From Bacteroidetes bacterium UBA1312 (GTDB lineage: Bacteria; Bacteroidota; Bacteroidia; Chitinophagales; Chitinophagaceae), in the NCBI GenBank assembly GCA_002307135.1, contig DBTQ01000015.1, positions 62,001 to 126,000 on the forward strand: a stretch of 64,000 bases of DNA. Direction: 5' to 3'. This document shows, one piece after another, positions 1 through 7,439 of the stretch (its first letter is position 1; the number at the start of each line of letters is the position of its first letter). The notes under the pieces are model-generated. The model saw nothing but the letters and a program-made list of their open reading frames with translations, was not told the DNA's origin and ran no database searches. The translations under genes were made by a program, and so were the position numbers.

Positions 1-471
1 ATTAATTAAATCAGCGACAGTAGAGGACTCGGCCAAAGCCTTCTTTTTACTTTTTTTCAATTCATCTAATTGGTATCTATGTATATCTATACCATCCCAT
101 TGTAAGCTGTCTAACTCAGCGATAAGGACATCCGAATTAATTGAGTTTTTATTTTCATCTATCCATATAGGAGCATACTCATTTGCTTGATAACAATAAA
201 CAAGCGCGTGATTTATTGTTGATATTTTTGACTTTGAACCAATTTTAACCGAAGTATCTATTTTGGGTAATACCGATTTTAATTGCTGTGCGAAATCTTC
301 TGAAGGGAATGATGAACCTGAAAAAACTTTACCGATTTTTTCGATCGCTGATTTATTATTACCTGCATCACCAGTAGAGCACGAAGCTAATATTACAAGG
401 ATGAATACAGTATATACCAAAGATTGTTGTAAGAATCGAGATTTGCTACAATTACTTATGTTTTGTTCCAT
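1..471 (-). CDS. L,D-transpeptidase scaffold-like lipoprotein (partial, C-terminus off the edge)
   Basis: The first 157 residues of a minus-strand gene are present; the rest lies beyond base 1. An ATG at 471 opens a lipoprotein signal: basic start, hydrophobic stretch, then a lipobox ending ILASC. After a short linker comes a segment (about residues 85-140) with the pattern of the helical scaffold domain of YcbB-type murein L,D-transpeptidases: a Tyr-rich helix, then APIWID, then a Leu/Asp-rich helix with WDGIDIHRYQ, which matches the family's G-L-(D/N)-P-x-x-Y element. The catalytic YkuD domain with its Cys would be in the missing part, so the enzyme call is inferred. The gene lies 32 bases after the alkyltransferase-like gene and probably ends the trmB operon. 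Two-thirds of the family's usual length is absent. Confidence 0.6.
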   Translation of the reverse strand, partial: MEQNISNCSKSRFLQQSLVYTVFILVILASCSTGDAGNNKSAIEKIGKVFSGSSFPSEDFAQQLKSVLPKIDTSVKIGSKSKISTINHALVYCYQANEYAPIWIDENKNSINSDVLIAELDSLQWDGIDIHRYQLDELKKSKKKALAESSTVADLIN

Positions 472-503
472 TTCATTTTATTAATCAAATACTGTTCCAA
501 ATT

Positions 504-857
504 TCATTCAATACCCATAATTTCTTCCATAGGATTCCAAAACAGATTTTGAAAATCAACTACCTTATCATTTTTTATGGTAATCCCTTCTTTTTCGAGT
601 AGTTGCTGCATCCTGTCTATTGTTGCAAAATGAAATTTTCCAGTAAGCAGACCCGCACTATTTACCACTCTGTGCGCAGGAACTTTTGGTGTGATATTAT
701 GCGCCAAGTTCATCGCATAACCCACTAACCTTGCTCCTGAACGCAATCCGATAGCAGCTGCAATTGCCCCATACGAAGTAACCCGCCCTTTGGGTACATG
801 CCGTACAACCTCGTAAATGACATTATAAATATCGTCTTTATTGCTGCTGCTTTTCAT
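504..857 (-). CDS. Alkyltransferase-like protein (MGMT family without the acceptor Cys)
   Basis: A 117-residue protein with the DNA-binding domain of O6-alkylguanine-DNA alkyltransferase. Visible signatures are VPKGRVTSYGAIA (helix-turn-helix, residues 21-33), the arginine-finger stretch GARLVGYAM (41-49) and the active-site block PAHRVVNSAG (60-69). In true alkyltransferases that block is PCHRV; here the acceptor Cys is Ala61. The protein therefore cannot accept an alkyl group. Atl proteins of this kind bind alkylated guanine and flag it for nucleotide excision repair, which is the inferred role here. It overlaps the upstream DUF5522 gene by 20 bases, indicating translational coupling, and shares an operon with trmB. 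Confidence 0.85.
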   Translation of the reverse strand: MKSSSNKDDIYNVIYEVVRHVPKGRVTSYGAIAAAIGLRSGARLVGYAMNLAHNITPKVPAHRVVNSAGLLTGKFHFATIDRMQQLLEKEGITIKNDKVVDFQNLFWNPMEEIMGIE

Positions 858-1032
858 TTTCTTTTTTCAATTTAAGCAAGTCCGTCTTCTTAGGTTCAGG
901 TACTTTCGCAAAATCATAAGGACAATGTTTGCATCCGGATGCACAACAATAGCCTCTCTTCAAGTGATATTGTTCTGTGAAAACAATTCGCCCATCGGCA
1001 AGCGTATAATAATCATCAGGTTGTAGCGTCAT
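838..1032 (-). CDS. DUF5522 small Cys-rich protein
   Basis: A 64-residue protein with a conserved core YCCASGCKHCPYDF (residues 28-41), holding four closely spaced Cys and resembling a small metal or iron-sulfur site. This matches the DUF5522 type of short Bacteroidota proteins; function unknown. The start ATG at 1032 lies inside the 3' end of trmB (17-base overlap), and its own end overlaps the next gene by 20 bases, so the three genes are clearly read as one unit. The C-terminal third is a charged Lys/Glu/Gln tail. Confidence 0.75.
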   Translation of the reverse strand: MTLQPDDYYTLADGRIVFTEQYHLKRGYCCASGCKHCPYDFAKVPEPKKTDLLKLKKENEKQQQ

Positions 1033-1732
1033 CTTCTTGCATTTCGTTTTCGTCGTCAGTTATTGCAGATTTTTTAGCGGGTACATTTATTGGATGCTCC
1101 GGTAAGCAAAATGCAACATAATAAATGGTTCTTCCTTCAGCAAGATGCATCTTTTCATAAAACGTTTGAATAGCCAATGGCCCCGTCGCTAAACCTTTTC
1201 CGTAAATATCAGCAATATTTTCTTTAATAATGCAGCCTTGTTCTTCTATTGTCTCTAAAGTAAAATCGTATAACTCCTTAGAATCTGTTTTGAGCCGAAT
1301 AATGCCACCTGGTTGCAATACTTGTTGGTACAAATGTAAGAAACGAGGGTGTGTCAATCTGTTTTTGGGTTTGCGCAGAAAAGGGTCTGAAAAAACAATC
1401 CAAATATCTGCAACCTCAGCTTTACCAAAATAATCCGTGAGATGATCTATTTGAGTACGCAAAAAAGCCACGTTCTTCAAATCCTCTTGCAAAGCTATCT
1501 TAGCACCATTATATATTCTGTTTCCCTTCAAATCTACACCAATAAAATTTCTATCATGATGTTCTCTACCTAAATTTACACTATATTCCCCTTTTCCACA
1601 AGCTAATTCTAAAGTTATTGGATGATTATTTCCAAAAAAAACATGCCATGAATTTGTCATATTTTTAGGATATTGTAATACATTAGCAAAAGTTTCTATT
1701 GCCTGAAAGCGAATTAATTTTTTATGACCCAT
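1016..1732 (-). CDS. trmB: tRNA (guanine-N7-)-methyltransferase TrmB
   Basis: A 238-residue class I SAM-dependent methyltransferase of the TrmB family, which makes m7G46 in the variable loop of tRNAs. The SAM-binding motif I is LELACGKGEYS (residues 41-51), followed by the acidic motif II GVDLKGNRI. The family signature is present as FSDPFLRKPKNRLTHPRF, where most bacterial members read FPDPWxKxRHxKRR; this looser form is common in Bacteroidota. The last ~20 residues are a charged, Asp/Glu/Lys-rich tail. It is first in an operon with the DUF5522 protein and the alkyltransferase-like gene. A TATCTTTG element ends just 7 bases before the ATG. Confidence 0.92.
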   Translation of the reverse strand: MGHKKLIRFQAIETFANVLQYPKNMTNSWHVFFGNNHPITLELACGKGEYSVNLGREHHDRNFIGVDLKGNRIYNGAKIALQEDLKNVAFLRTQIDHLTDYFGKAEVADIWIVFSDPFLRKPKNRLTHPRFLHLYQQVLQPGGIIRLKTDSKELYDFTLETIEEQGCIIKENIADIYGKGLATGPLAIQTFYEKMHLAEGRTIYYVAFCLPEHPINVPAKKSAITDDENEMQEDDATT

Positions 1733-1739
1733 AGTCAGG

Positions 1740-1747
1740 CAAAGATA
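1740..1747 (-). promoter_or_regulatory. -7 promoter element of the trmB operon
   Basis: The minus strand reads TATCTTTG, an exact match to the Bacteroidota -7 consensus TAnnTTTG, and ends 7 bases before the trmB ATG. The transcript would have almost no leader. No well-spaced TTG -33 element is evident. Confidence 0.5.
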
Positions 1748-1788
1748 AGCGCATTAAAAAACATTTTAAAATCACAAAAAAACGTAGA

Positions 1789-2655
1789 ATGAAAAAAAGT
1801 TTTATCCTTTTCTCTGCTTTATTAGGTATTGGTTATTTGACCTTATCTAGCTACATTAGTAATCCTGGAATTTCCGGTGCAGGAGATTGCACCGGAGCGA
1901 CGAGCACCACTACCTGTGCTCGCAGTGGTTGTCATTCCAGTAGCGCAGCTACTACAAATAATGGAGTTACGCTTATTGATAAAGCAACCAGCATCCCTGT
2001 AACTTCCGGAGTTTATACCCCAGGTAAAACCTATACAGTAACATTGAGTGGAACAAACTCAAGTGCCTTACCAAAATTTGGATTTCAAGTTTGTGCAGTA
2101 AATGCAAGCAAAGCAAGCGTTGGTACGATATCAAATATCCCCACAAGTACATCTGCTGATGCAGTTGGCACAAAAAAAATATTAGAGCAAACTATGGCAC
2201 TCTCTGGCACTGTAGTAGCTGGAACAGCTGCTTATGCTATCACTTTCGATTGGACAGCTCCTGCATCTGGCACTGGTACTGTTACATTTAATTCTATCAT
2301 TAATGCCGTTAATGGCAATAATTCCGAAAGTGGGGATGGTGTAAGTACACAAGTTGCTAAGGTGTTTACTGAAAACACCACTTCTGTGGCAGAACTAAGT
2401 GCACAAATACAAAGCAAAGTATATCCTAACCCTGCAAGCTATTGGTTGAATATTGGTCTTGAAAATGCAACCACCGGGAATTACAATATGCAAGTAAGCG
2501 ATATCAATGGAAAAACAGTATTGAGCCAAAATGAGATTGTTAATAGCTCTTCATTTGTTAGTATGCTTAATATTGCGTCATTAGCACAAGGCAATTATTT
2601 CTTACGCATCGAAAATAACAATGCGACAAGAGTGATTCCTTTTATCAAAAAATAA
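1789..2655 (+). CDS. Choice-of-anchor V / Reeler-like T9SS cargo protein
   Basis: A 288-residue secreted protein. Residues 1-22 are a signal peptide. Residues 25-50 carry a Cys-rich segment (CTGATSTTTCARSGCHSS), including a CxxxxCH-like end reminiscent of heme or metal ligation, typical of the choice-of-anchor V family. A beta-sandwich Reeler-like domain follows (YTPGKTYTVTLSG through FDWTAPASGTGTVTF, about 75-170). The last ~80 residues form a T9SS type A sorting domain with KVYPNPA and a closing basic segment. It is exported by Sec, then through the outer membrane by T9SS, and anchored or released. Binding partner unknown. It is transcribed alone and ends at a strong hairpin. Confidence 0.8.
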   Translation: MKKSFILFSALLGIGYLTLSSYISNPGISGAGDCTGATSTTTCARSGCHSSSAATTNNGVTLIDKATSIPVTSGVYTPGKTYTVTLSGTNSSALPKFGFQVCAVNASKASVGTISNIPTSTSADAVGTKKILEQTMALSGTVVAGTAAYAITFDWTAPASGTGTVTFNSIINAVNGNNSESGDGVSTQVAKVFTENTTSVAELSAQIQSKVYPNPASYWLNIGLENATTGNYNMQVSDINGKTVLSQNEIVNSSSFVSMLNIASLAQGNYFLRIENNNATRVIPFIKK

Positions 2656-2679
2656 ATGCTCGTAACATAAATAATCTTT

Positions 2680-2715
2680 AAAAATCCCTGCAAAAAGTAA
2701 CTTGCAGGGATTTTT
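2680..2715 (+). terminator. Rho-independent terminator after the choice-of-anchor V gene
   Basis: A perfect 14-bp inverted repeat (AAAAATCCCTGCAA and its complement) with an 8-base loop, followed by a T-rich run. It lies 25 bases after the stop codon. Confidence 0.85.
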
Positions 2716-2761
2716 GTTTTGAACAGCACATATATCATACTGCATCTAAACATTGAATACT

Positions 2762-3856
2762 ATGGCAAGCAAGAGCAATAAATACAAACAATACCTACCG
2801 AATATAGTAAGGCGCAAAAAACATTTTGAACAATACCAACCCACACAAAGTGCAGACAGGCCACACTTAGAAATTCAGCCTATCTATAGTGTTTTTCATT
2901 ACGACGATAAAAGAATAGAAGAAAAAAAACTGAGCAGTATTATCGACTGGTCATCTATCGAAGAGCCAAATCAAATTGTGTGGATTAATGTAGATGGATT
3001 GCGCAAGGACGATGTGGAACAACTAAGCACTCATTTTAAAATTCATCCTTTGATTACTGAAGATATTTTGAGCATGGGACAACGTGCCAAAATGGACGAA
3101 GTAGATGACCGGCTTTTCTGTTTATTACCAATGATTTATTTCAACAACGAAACAAAAGGAGTAGAATTGGAGCAAGTAAGTATTGTGGCTGGCCATGGGT
3201 TTTTACTGTCATTTCAAGAAGATGCTAAACGCGATGTATTCGAGCCATTGAGAGAGCGGTTGCGTAACAACAATTTACGGATTAGGGAACGTGGTGCAGA
3301 TTATCTCTGTTATAGTTTGCTGGACGTAATTGTAGATAGTTATTTCGGTATTATTGAAAAATTGGGCAATTGCATTGATGAAATTGAAGATAAATTGATC
3401 TGTAATCAAGAACAAGGTGTGCTGGGAGATATTAGCAACTTGCGTAAAGAAGTAATGCTCATGAAACGAGCCATCATGCCCGTTCGTGAGTTAGTAAATG
3501 GTTTTTTACGGAGTGGTAATGATTTGATAGAAACTAGAAATGAAAAGTACTTCAAAGATGTTTCAGATCACATTATACAAGCCAATGAAAATTGTGATAG
3601 TTTACGCGATATGCTGAGCAATTTACAAGACATGTACATGAACCAAATCAATTTGCGTATGAATGAAGTAATGAAAATATTCACGATGGTATCCTTACTA
3701 CTCGCTCCAGCAACTGTTATCGGCGGAATTTTCGGAATGAATTTCGAACGAATTCCACTTTTACACAATCAGAAAGGGTTTTACTTTTCTGTAACCGCCA
3801 TGTTACTTATACCCATTTTAATGCTGTTTTACTTCAAGAGAAAAAAATGGTTTTAG
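2762..3856 (+). CDS. corA: Magnesium/cobalt transporter CorA
   Basis: A 364-residue member of the CorA family, pentameric inner-membrane channels for Mg2+ and Co2+. The first ~285 residues form the cytoplasmic funnel domain; two transmembrane helices close the protein. Between them is the selectivity signature GGIFGMNFE, here GMNF rather than the usual YGMNF. The C-terminus ends in the basic cluster FKRKKWF, as in the family. An in-frame TTG at 2753 would add three residues; the ATG at 2762 is preferred as a normal start. It converges on mutY with only five bases between the stop codons. Confidence 0.9.
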   Translation: MASKSNKYKQYLPNIVRRKKHFEQYQPTQSADRPHLEIQPIYSVFHYDDKRIEEKKLSSIIDWSSIEEPNQIVWINVDGLRKDDVEQLSTHFKIHPLITEDILSMGQRAKMDEVDDRLFCLLPMIYFNNETKGVELEQVSIVAGHGFLLSFQEDAKRDVFEPLRERLRNNNLRIRERGADYLCYSLLDVIVDSYFGIIEKLGNCIDEIEDKLICNQEQGVLGDISNLRKEVMLMKRAIMPVRELVNGFLRSGNDLIETRNEKYFKDVSDHIIQANENCDSLRDMLSNLQDMYMNQINLRMNEVMKIFTMVSLLLAPATVIGGIFGMNFERIPLLHNQKGFYFSVTAMLLIPILMLFYFKRKKWF

Positions 3857-3861
3857 CAAAA

Positions 3862-4917
3862 TTATTTTTCAAAATAAGTGAGCAACGTTTTAGGGAAAGC
3901 GTAATTTTTAAGTTCTGAAAACGAAAGCCACATGCCATCATTGGGTAAACAGTTTATTGGTTCACTCAAATTTATTTTATAAAATCGACTTTCTATTATT
4001 TGGTGCGTGAGTCGCTGTTGTCGGGTACCAACAAATTGAATATCATTGATACCGTTTTTACATTCAATAAAAACGGCCTGCTGCAACAGCTCTTTTATAT
4101 CAACACTTTCGGGGCTTTCTACTAAATAAGGTTGATGCAAATTTTGCCAAATATCATTTGATGTACGCTTATGTATCCATATTTTATTATCCGCTACAAA
4201 GAGTAGGAAATTAAAAAAGCGTTTACGTACAACCAATTTTTTCGATTTAACAGGCAATAGACTTATTGTATCTTCTTGCTGCGCAATACATTTTTTTTGC
4301 AAAGAGCAATTTGCACATTTTGGCAATTTGGGTGTACATACTGTTGCTCCCAAATCCATGATAGCTTGATTGTATAATGCGCTATTGTCCTTATCCAATA
4401 ATTCCTGTGCCAAATTTGCAAATAATTGTTTGCCTTCCGTAGTGTCAATAGGAATTTCGATACCAAAATATCTTGACAATACGCGATACACATTACCATC
4501 TACAACTGCATTGGGTCGATTGAAAGCAAAGGATGCAATAGCTGCCGCAGTATATGGACCAATACCTTTTAATTCAATAATATCTTCGTAAGTGTCGGGA
4601 AACACGCCTTTCAATTGGTGACAAACATAGACTGCCGTTGCAAGCATATTTTTGCAACGATTGTAATAGCCAAGTCCTTGCCAAAGACGAAATACTTGTG
4701 CTTCGTTTGCATTTGCTAAGTCACAAACAGTAGGAAATGTTTCGGTGAATTTTAAATAGTATGGTAAGCCTTGTTCAGCACGTGTTTGCTGTAATATTAC
4801 TTCAGACAACCAAATTTTATAGGGATCTTTTTCTTGCTTCCAAGGTAAACTCCGAGCATTTGCATGTTCGTGCCAATGCATCAATTGTTTAACAAAAAAT
4901 ATTTTTCGTTTATCCAC
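3862..4917 (-). CDS. mutY: A/G-specific adenine glycosylase MutY
   Basis: A 351-residue base-excision glycosylase that removes adenine paired with 8-oxoguanine. The catalytic Glu is in LSEVILQQTRAEQ (about residue 39). The helix-hairpin-helix is LKGIGPYTAAAIASFA, followed by VDGNVYRVL with the catalytic Asp. The [4Fe-4S] cluster loop has the four Cys of CTPKLPKCANCSLQKKC (about 194-210). The C-terminal ~120 residues correspond to the Nudix-like 8-oxoG recognition domain. The apparent start is GTG at 4917. It follows the ABC permease gene by 14 bases on the same strand and may be cotranscribed. Confidence 0.93.
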   Translation of the reverse strand: MDKRKIFFVKQLMHWHEHANARSLPWKQEKDPYKIWLSEVILQQTRAEQGLPYYLKFTETFPTVCDLANANEAQVFRLWQGLGYYNRCKNMLATAVYVCHQLKGVFPDTYEDIIELKGIGPYTAAAIASFAFNRPNAVVDGNVYRVLSRYFGIEIPIDTTEGKQLFANLAQELLDKDNSALYNQAIMDLGATVCTPKLPKCANCSLQKKCIAQQEDTISLLPVKSKKLVVRKRFFNFLLFVADNKIWIHKRTSNDIWQNLHQPYLVESPESVDIKELLQQAVFIECKNGINDIQFVGTRQQRLTHQIIESRFYKINLSEPINCLPNDGMWLSFSELKNYAFPKTLLTYFEK

Positions 4918-4931
4918 GTTTTCTAATAGAA

Positions 4932-5987
4932 TTAAAGTTTTATACGTGGGTCTAAGCGCGCATAAAGCAAATCGGAAAATAAGCTTACCAGCACAAAAAT
5001 AAATGCTGAAACTAATACTGCACCCATTACTAAAGGAAAATCAAATTTATCAAGTGCTTCTACAGTGAGTTTGCCCAAACCTTTCCATCCAAAAATATAT
5101 TCTACAAAAAAAGAACCTGCCAACAATTCTGCAGTCCAACCAGAAATAGCCGTAACAACAGGATTTAGGGCATTCGGCAGTGCATGACGAAATATTACTT
5201 GCACATGCCCTAAGCCTTTGGAATATGCTGTGCGGATATAATCTTGTGAAAGCACGTCAAGTAAGGAGCTACGTGTGAGTTGCGTGATAATAGCCAGTGG
5301 ACGGATACCTAGAGCAAACGCAGGTAATATAAGGTTTTTGAATGCCCAATGCTTTTCTCCTGAGATAGGATCATACTCCCATAAACTACCTGTCATATCC
5401 AAACCGGTATAGCGATGTAATAAATATCCAAACACATAAGCAATGATTAATCCGGCAAAAAAAGAAGGCATCGAAATTCCTGCAACACTTGCAGCAATAG
5501 AAGATGTATCGACCCATGTATCTTTGTAGAATGCCGCCAAAGACCCCAATAAAATTCCGAATATTGTTGCAATCGTCATTGCAGACAAGGCAAGCAGCGC
5601 AGTACCTGGCAATGCTTCTGCCAACACAGCACTGACCAATTTTTTAGTCCGATAGGAACGACCTAAGTATGGTGTTTTGATAACTATATTTTGGCTACCA
5701 ATGGGCAATATAGTGGTATAATGATATTTTTCTTTATCCGTTGCACTATTGCTGTTTACAGAAAGCGGAGAAAGGTCATTAAGGTATAAAAAATAGCGTG
5801 CAGTCAATGATCGATCTAAATTCAATTCTTTACGAACATTAGCCAACGAGGATAAATCGCTACGCTGACCAAGCGTAAGCCGTGCTGGATCACCAGGCAA
5901 TATATTGAATAAAAGAAACACAAGGCTCAACACCCCCCATAGCACAATAATACTATAGATTATTTTCCGTGTGAAGAAGCGCAGCAA
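4932..5987 (-). CDS. ABC transporter permease, DppB/OppB family
   Basis: A 351-residue inner-membrane permease of the peptide/nickel ABC importer class. The N-terminus, with one transmembrane helix and FNILPGDPARL, is diagnostic of DppB/OppB. The cytoplasmic coupling (EAA) motif reads AYSKGLGHVQVIFRHALPNA. About six membrane helices are visible, and the C-terminal LLYARLDPRIKL is the family ending. No partner permease, ATPase or binding protein is in the window, so the substrate cannot be stated; oligopeptide is the default. The start is probably the TTG at 5987, two bases after the stop of the upstream DoxX-type gene. Confidence 0.85.
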   Translation of the reverse strand: MLRFFTRKIIYSIIVLWGVLSLVFLLFNILPGDPARLTLGQRSDLSSLANVRKELNLDRSLTARYFLYLNDLSPLSVNSNSATDKEKYHYTTILPIGSQNIVIKTPYLGRSYRTKKLVSAVLAEALPGTALLALSAMTIATIFGILLGSLAAFYKDTWVDTSSIAASVAGISMPSFFAGLIIAYVFGYLLHRYTGLDMTGSLWEYDPISGEKHWAFKNLILPAFALGIRPLAIITQLTRSSLLDVLSQDYIRTAYSKGLGHVQVIFRHALPNALNPVVTAISGWTAELLAGSFFVEYIFGWKGLGKLTVEALDKFDFPLVMGAVLVSAFIFVLVSLFSDLLYARLDPRIKL

Positions 5988-5988
5988 T

Positions 5989-7119
5989 TTAGTAGATCAA
6001 ATTATTATTGTTGAGCGAAATGTTTTTGGGATACGTTTTGTAGGACCATTTTTCCAATATCGTACCATCTTTAAGCAACATCAAACCTGGATTACTGCGC
6101 ATAGCAGTTTTACTTTGTGTGCCATCGAGAGTCATAAATTGTGCTCCTTCCAACTTATAGGTATGACTAAAATCATCTGCTTCTTTTTGATTGGTTGAAC
6201 AAAGTACATAGAAAGGGATATTGAATTGATTACTCAACGCAATAAGGGTACGAATCCTGTCTATATTTTCTGTGCTTGCCTTTTTAGGATCATAGAGGAA
6301 AAGAAAAAAAGTATAGCCCTTAGTTGTAAGAATAGACTGCGTTTGGTCATTTTGAGCAAAATCGGCTATCGCAAAATCTTTCTTTATTTCAGGATCAGCA
6401 TTTCCTTTCTGCACCAATTTACTTTTACTATCTACAAATTTCCAGGTAGAATCCTGCCAAGGATAATTTTTATCATCAAATTCTTTTTTCACACCATCCT
6501 TTTCGTACACCATTACTGTCTGATACACATCTGGGGTAGATCCTAGTGGAGGTTGCATTTTGGCCCATATATTACTTCCCTTTTTGAATGCGAGGCAATC
6601 ATGAAAAGGCAAATAATGAAGCGTGTACCACTGTACACCAAATGCCAATACAACAACCAATGTCATTAAAACCCCGGTAATTTTAGCACCAAAAATTGGC
6701 TGCACCCTTTTACGGTAGGCAAACAATATTAATACTAATGCTAATAGTACCACATCTTTCCAGAACGTTTCCTGATTAGTTATTTTAATACAGTCACCAA
6801 AACAACCACACTCTTTTATTTTGTCCGTGAGATAGACGTATGCCGTTAAGAAAGTAAAAAATGTTGAAAGGAGTAATAGTAACAACGAATAGATTCTAAA
6901 AGATGCGCCAAGCAATACAGCTATACCGGCTATAATTTCAAAACCAATCATGAGTACTGAAAGTGTAAGCGACCAATGTACTAAAGCCGGTGTATGCCAA
7001 ACTTCAAAAAATTCATTCATCTTGTAACTGAGCCCTAGTGGATCATTAGCTTTAATAAGACCGGAAAAGATAAATAAACAGCCAACGATGATACGAATGA
7101 GTCCAAGAATGTATTTCAT
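5989..7119 (-). CDS. DoxX/MauE-like membrane protein with thioredoxin-like tail (BT_3928 type)
   Basis: A 376-residue protein. The first ~150 residues form four membrane helices with the DoxX-like start GCLFIFSGLIKANDPLGLSY and the short loop KECGCFGDCI, whose clustered Cys are typical of MauE/DoxX redox-associated proteins. A fifth helix (about 155-175) leads to an extracytoplasmic C-terminal part with thioredoxin-fold character (KGYTFFLFLYDPKKAST, then FYVLCSTNQKE), but without a CxxC active site. The architecture matches BT_3928-type proteins common in Bacteroidota. It may pass reducing equivalents to envelope proteins, though that is inference. The ABC permease gene follows within two bases. 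Confidence 0.7.
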   Translation of the reverse strand: MKYILGLIRIIVGCLFIFSGLIKANDPLGLSYKMNEFFEVWHTPALVHWSLTLSVLMIGFEIIAGIAVLLGASFRIYSLLLLLLSTFFTFLTAYVYLTDKIKECGCFGDCIKITNQETFWKDVVLLALVLILFAYRKRVQPIFGAKITGVLMTLVVVLAFGVQWYTLHYLPFHDCLAFKKGSNIWAKMQPPLGSTPDVYQTVMVYEKDGVKKEFDDKNYPWQDSTWKFVDSKSKLVQKGNADPEIKKDFAIADFAQNDQTQSILTTKGYTFFLFLYDPKKASTENIDRIRTLIALSNQFNIPFYVLCSTNQKEADDFSHTYKLEGAQFMTLDGTQSKTAMRSNPGLMLLKDGTILEKWSYKTYPKNISLNNNNLIY

Positions 7120-7439
7120 AATAGAATATCTGTGTTATATAGGTATTAGTCGCTCAAAATTAGGGATTTTTTTGGGTAAACGAATCATGGTTGGATGAGC
7201 GGAGAGTTCATCTACCGATTTATTTGATTCTACTTGTTATTGCTTCAGTGAAAATAATTGAACAGCAATTTAATGAAGAGTCAACCATAACAAACTATGC
7301 AACGATATAATAAGAATAGACAGTATTATACGTATTCTCTCGAATGGAGTTTGACATATGTAGGCTATTTAAACAAATATGTCATTGAAGCTATTCGGCT
7401 TGTTTTGCTTACCTTCGCACACTTATTTTGATATAGATA
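7120..7439. other. Divergent intergenic region between the DoxX-type gene and the exporter
   Basis: About 320 bases without a convincing gene. The right end holds the probable promoter of the RND/MMPL gene. No clean TAnnTTTG is visible for the minus-strand gene, and no hairpin or RNA gene was recognised. Confidence 0.5.
7385..7417 (+). promoter_or_regulatory. Promoter of the RND/MMPL exporter gene
   Basis: TTG at 7385-7387, a 22-base spacer and TACCTTCG at 7410-7417. This is the Bacteroidota -33/-7 layout with one mismatch in the -7 box, 22 bases before the ATG. Confidence 0.45.

Noticed and set aside
263..484. Plus-strand 73-residue frame at the left edge
   Set aside because: It is antisense to the lipoprotein gene, which has a clear lipobox and domain pattern; the plus-strand frame has none.
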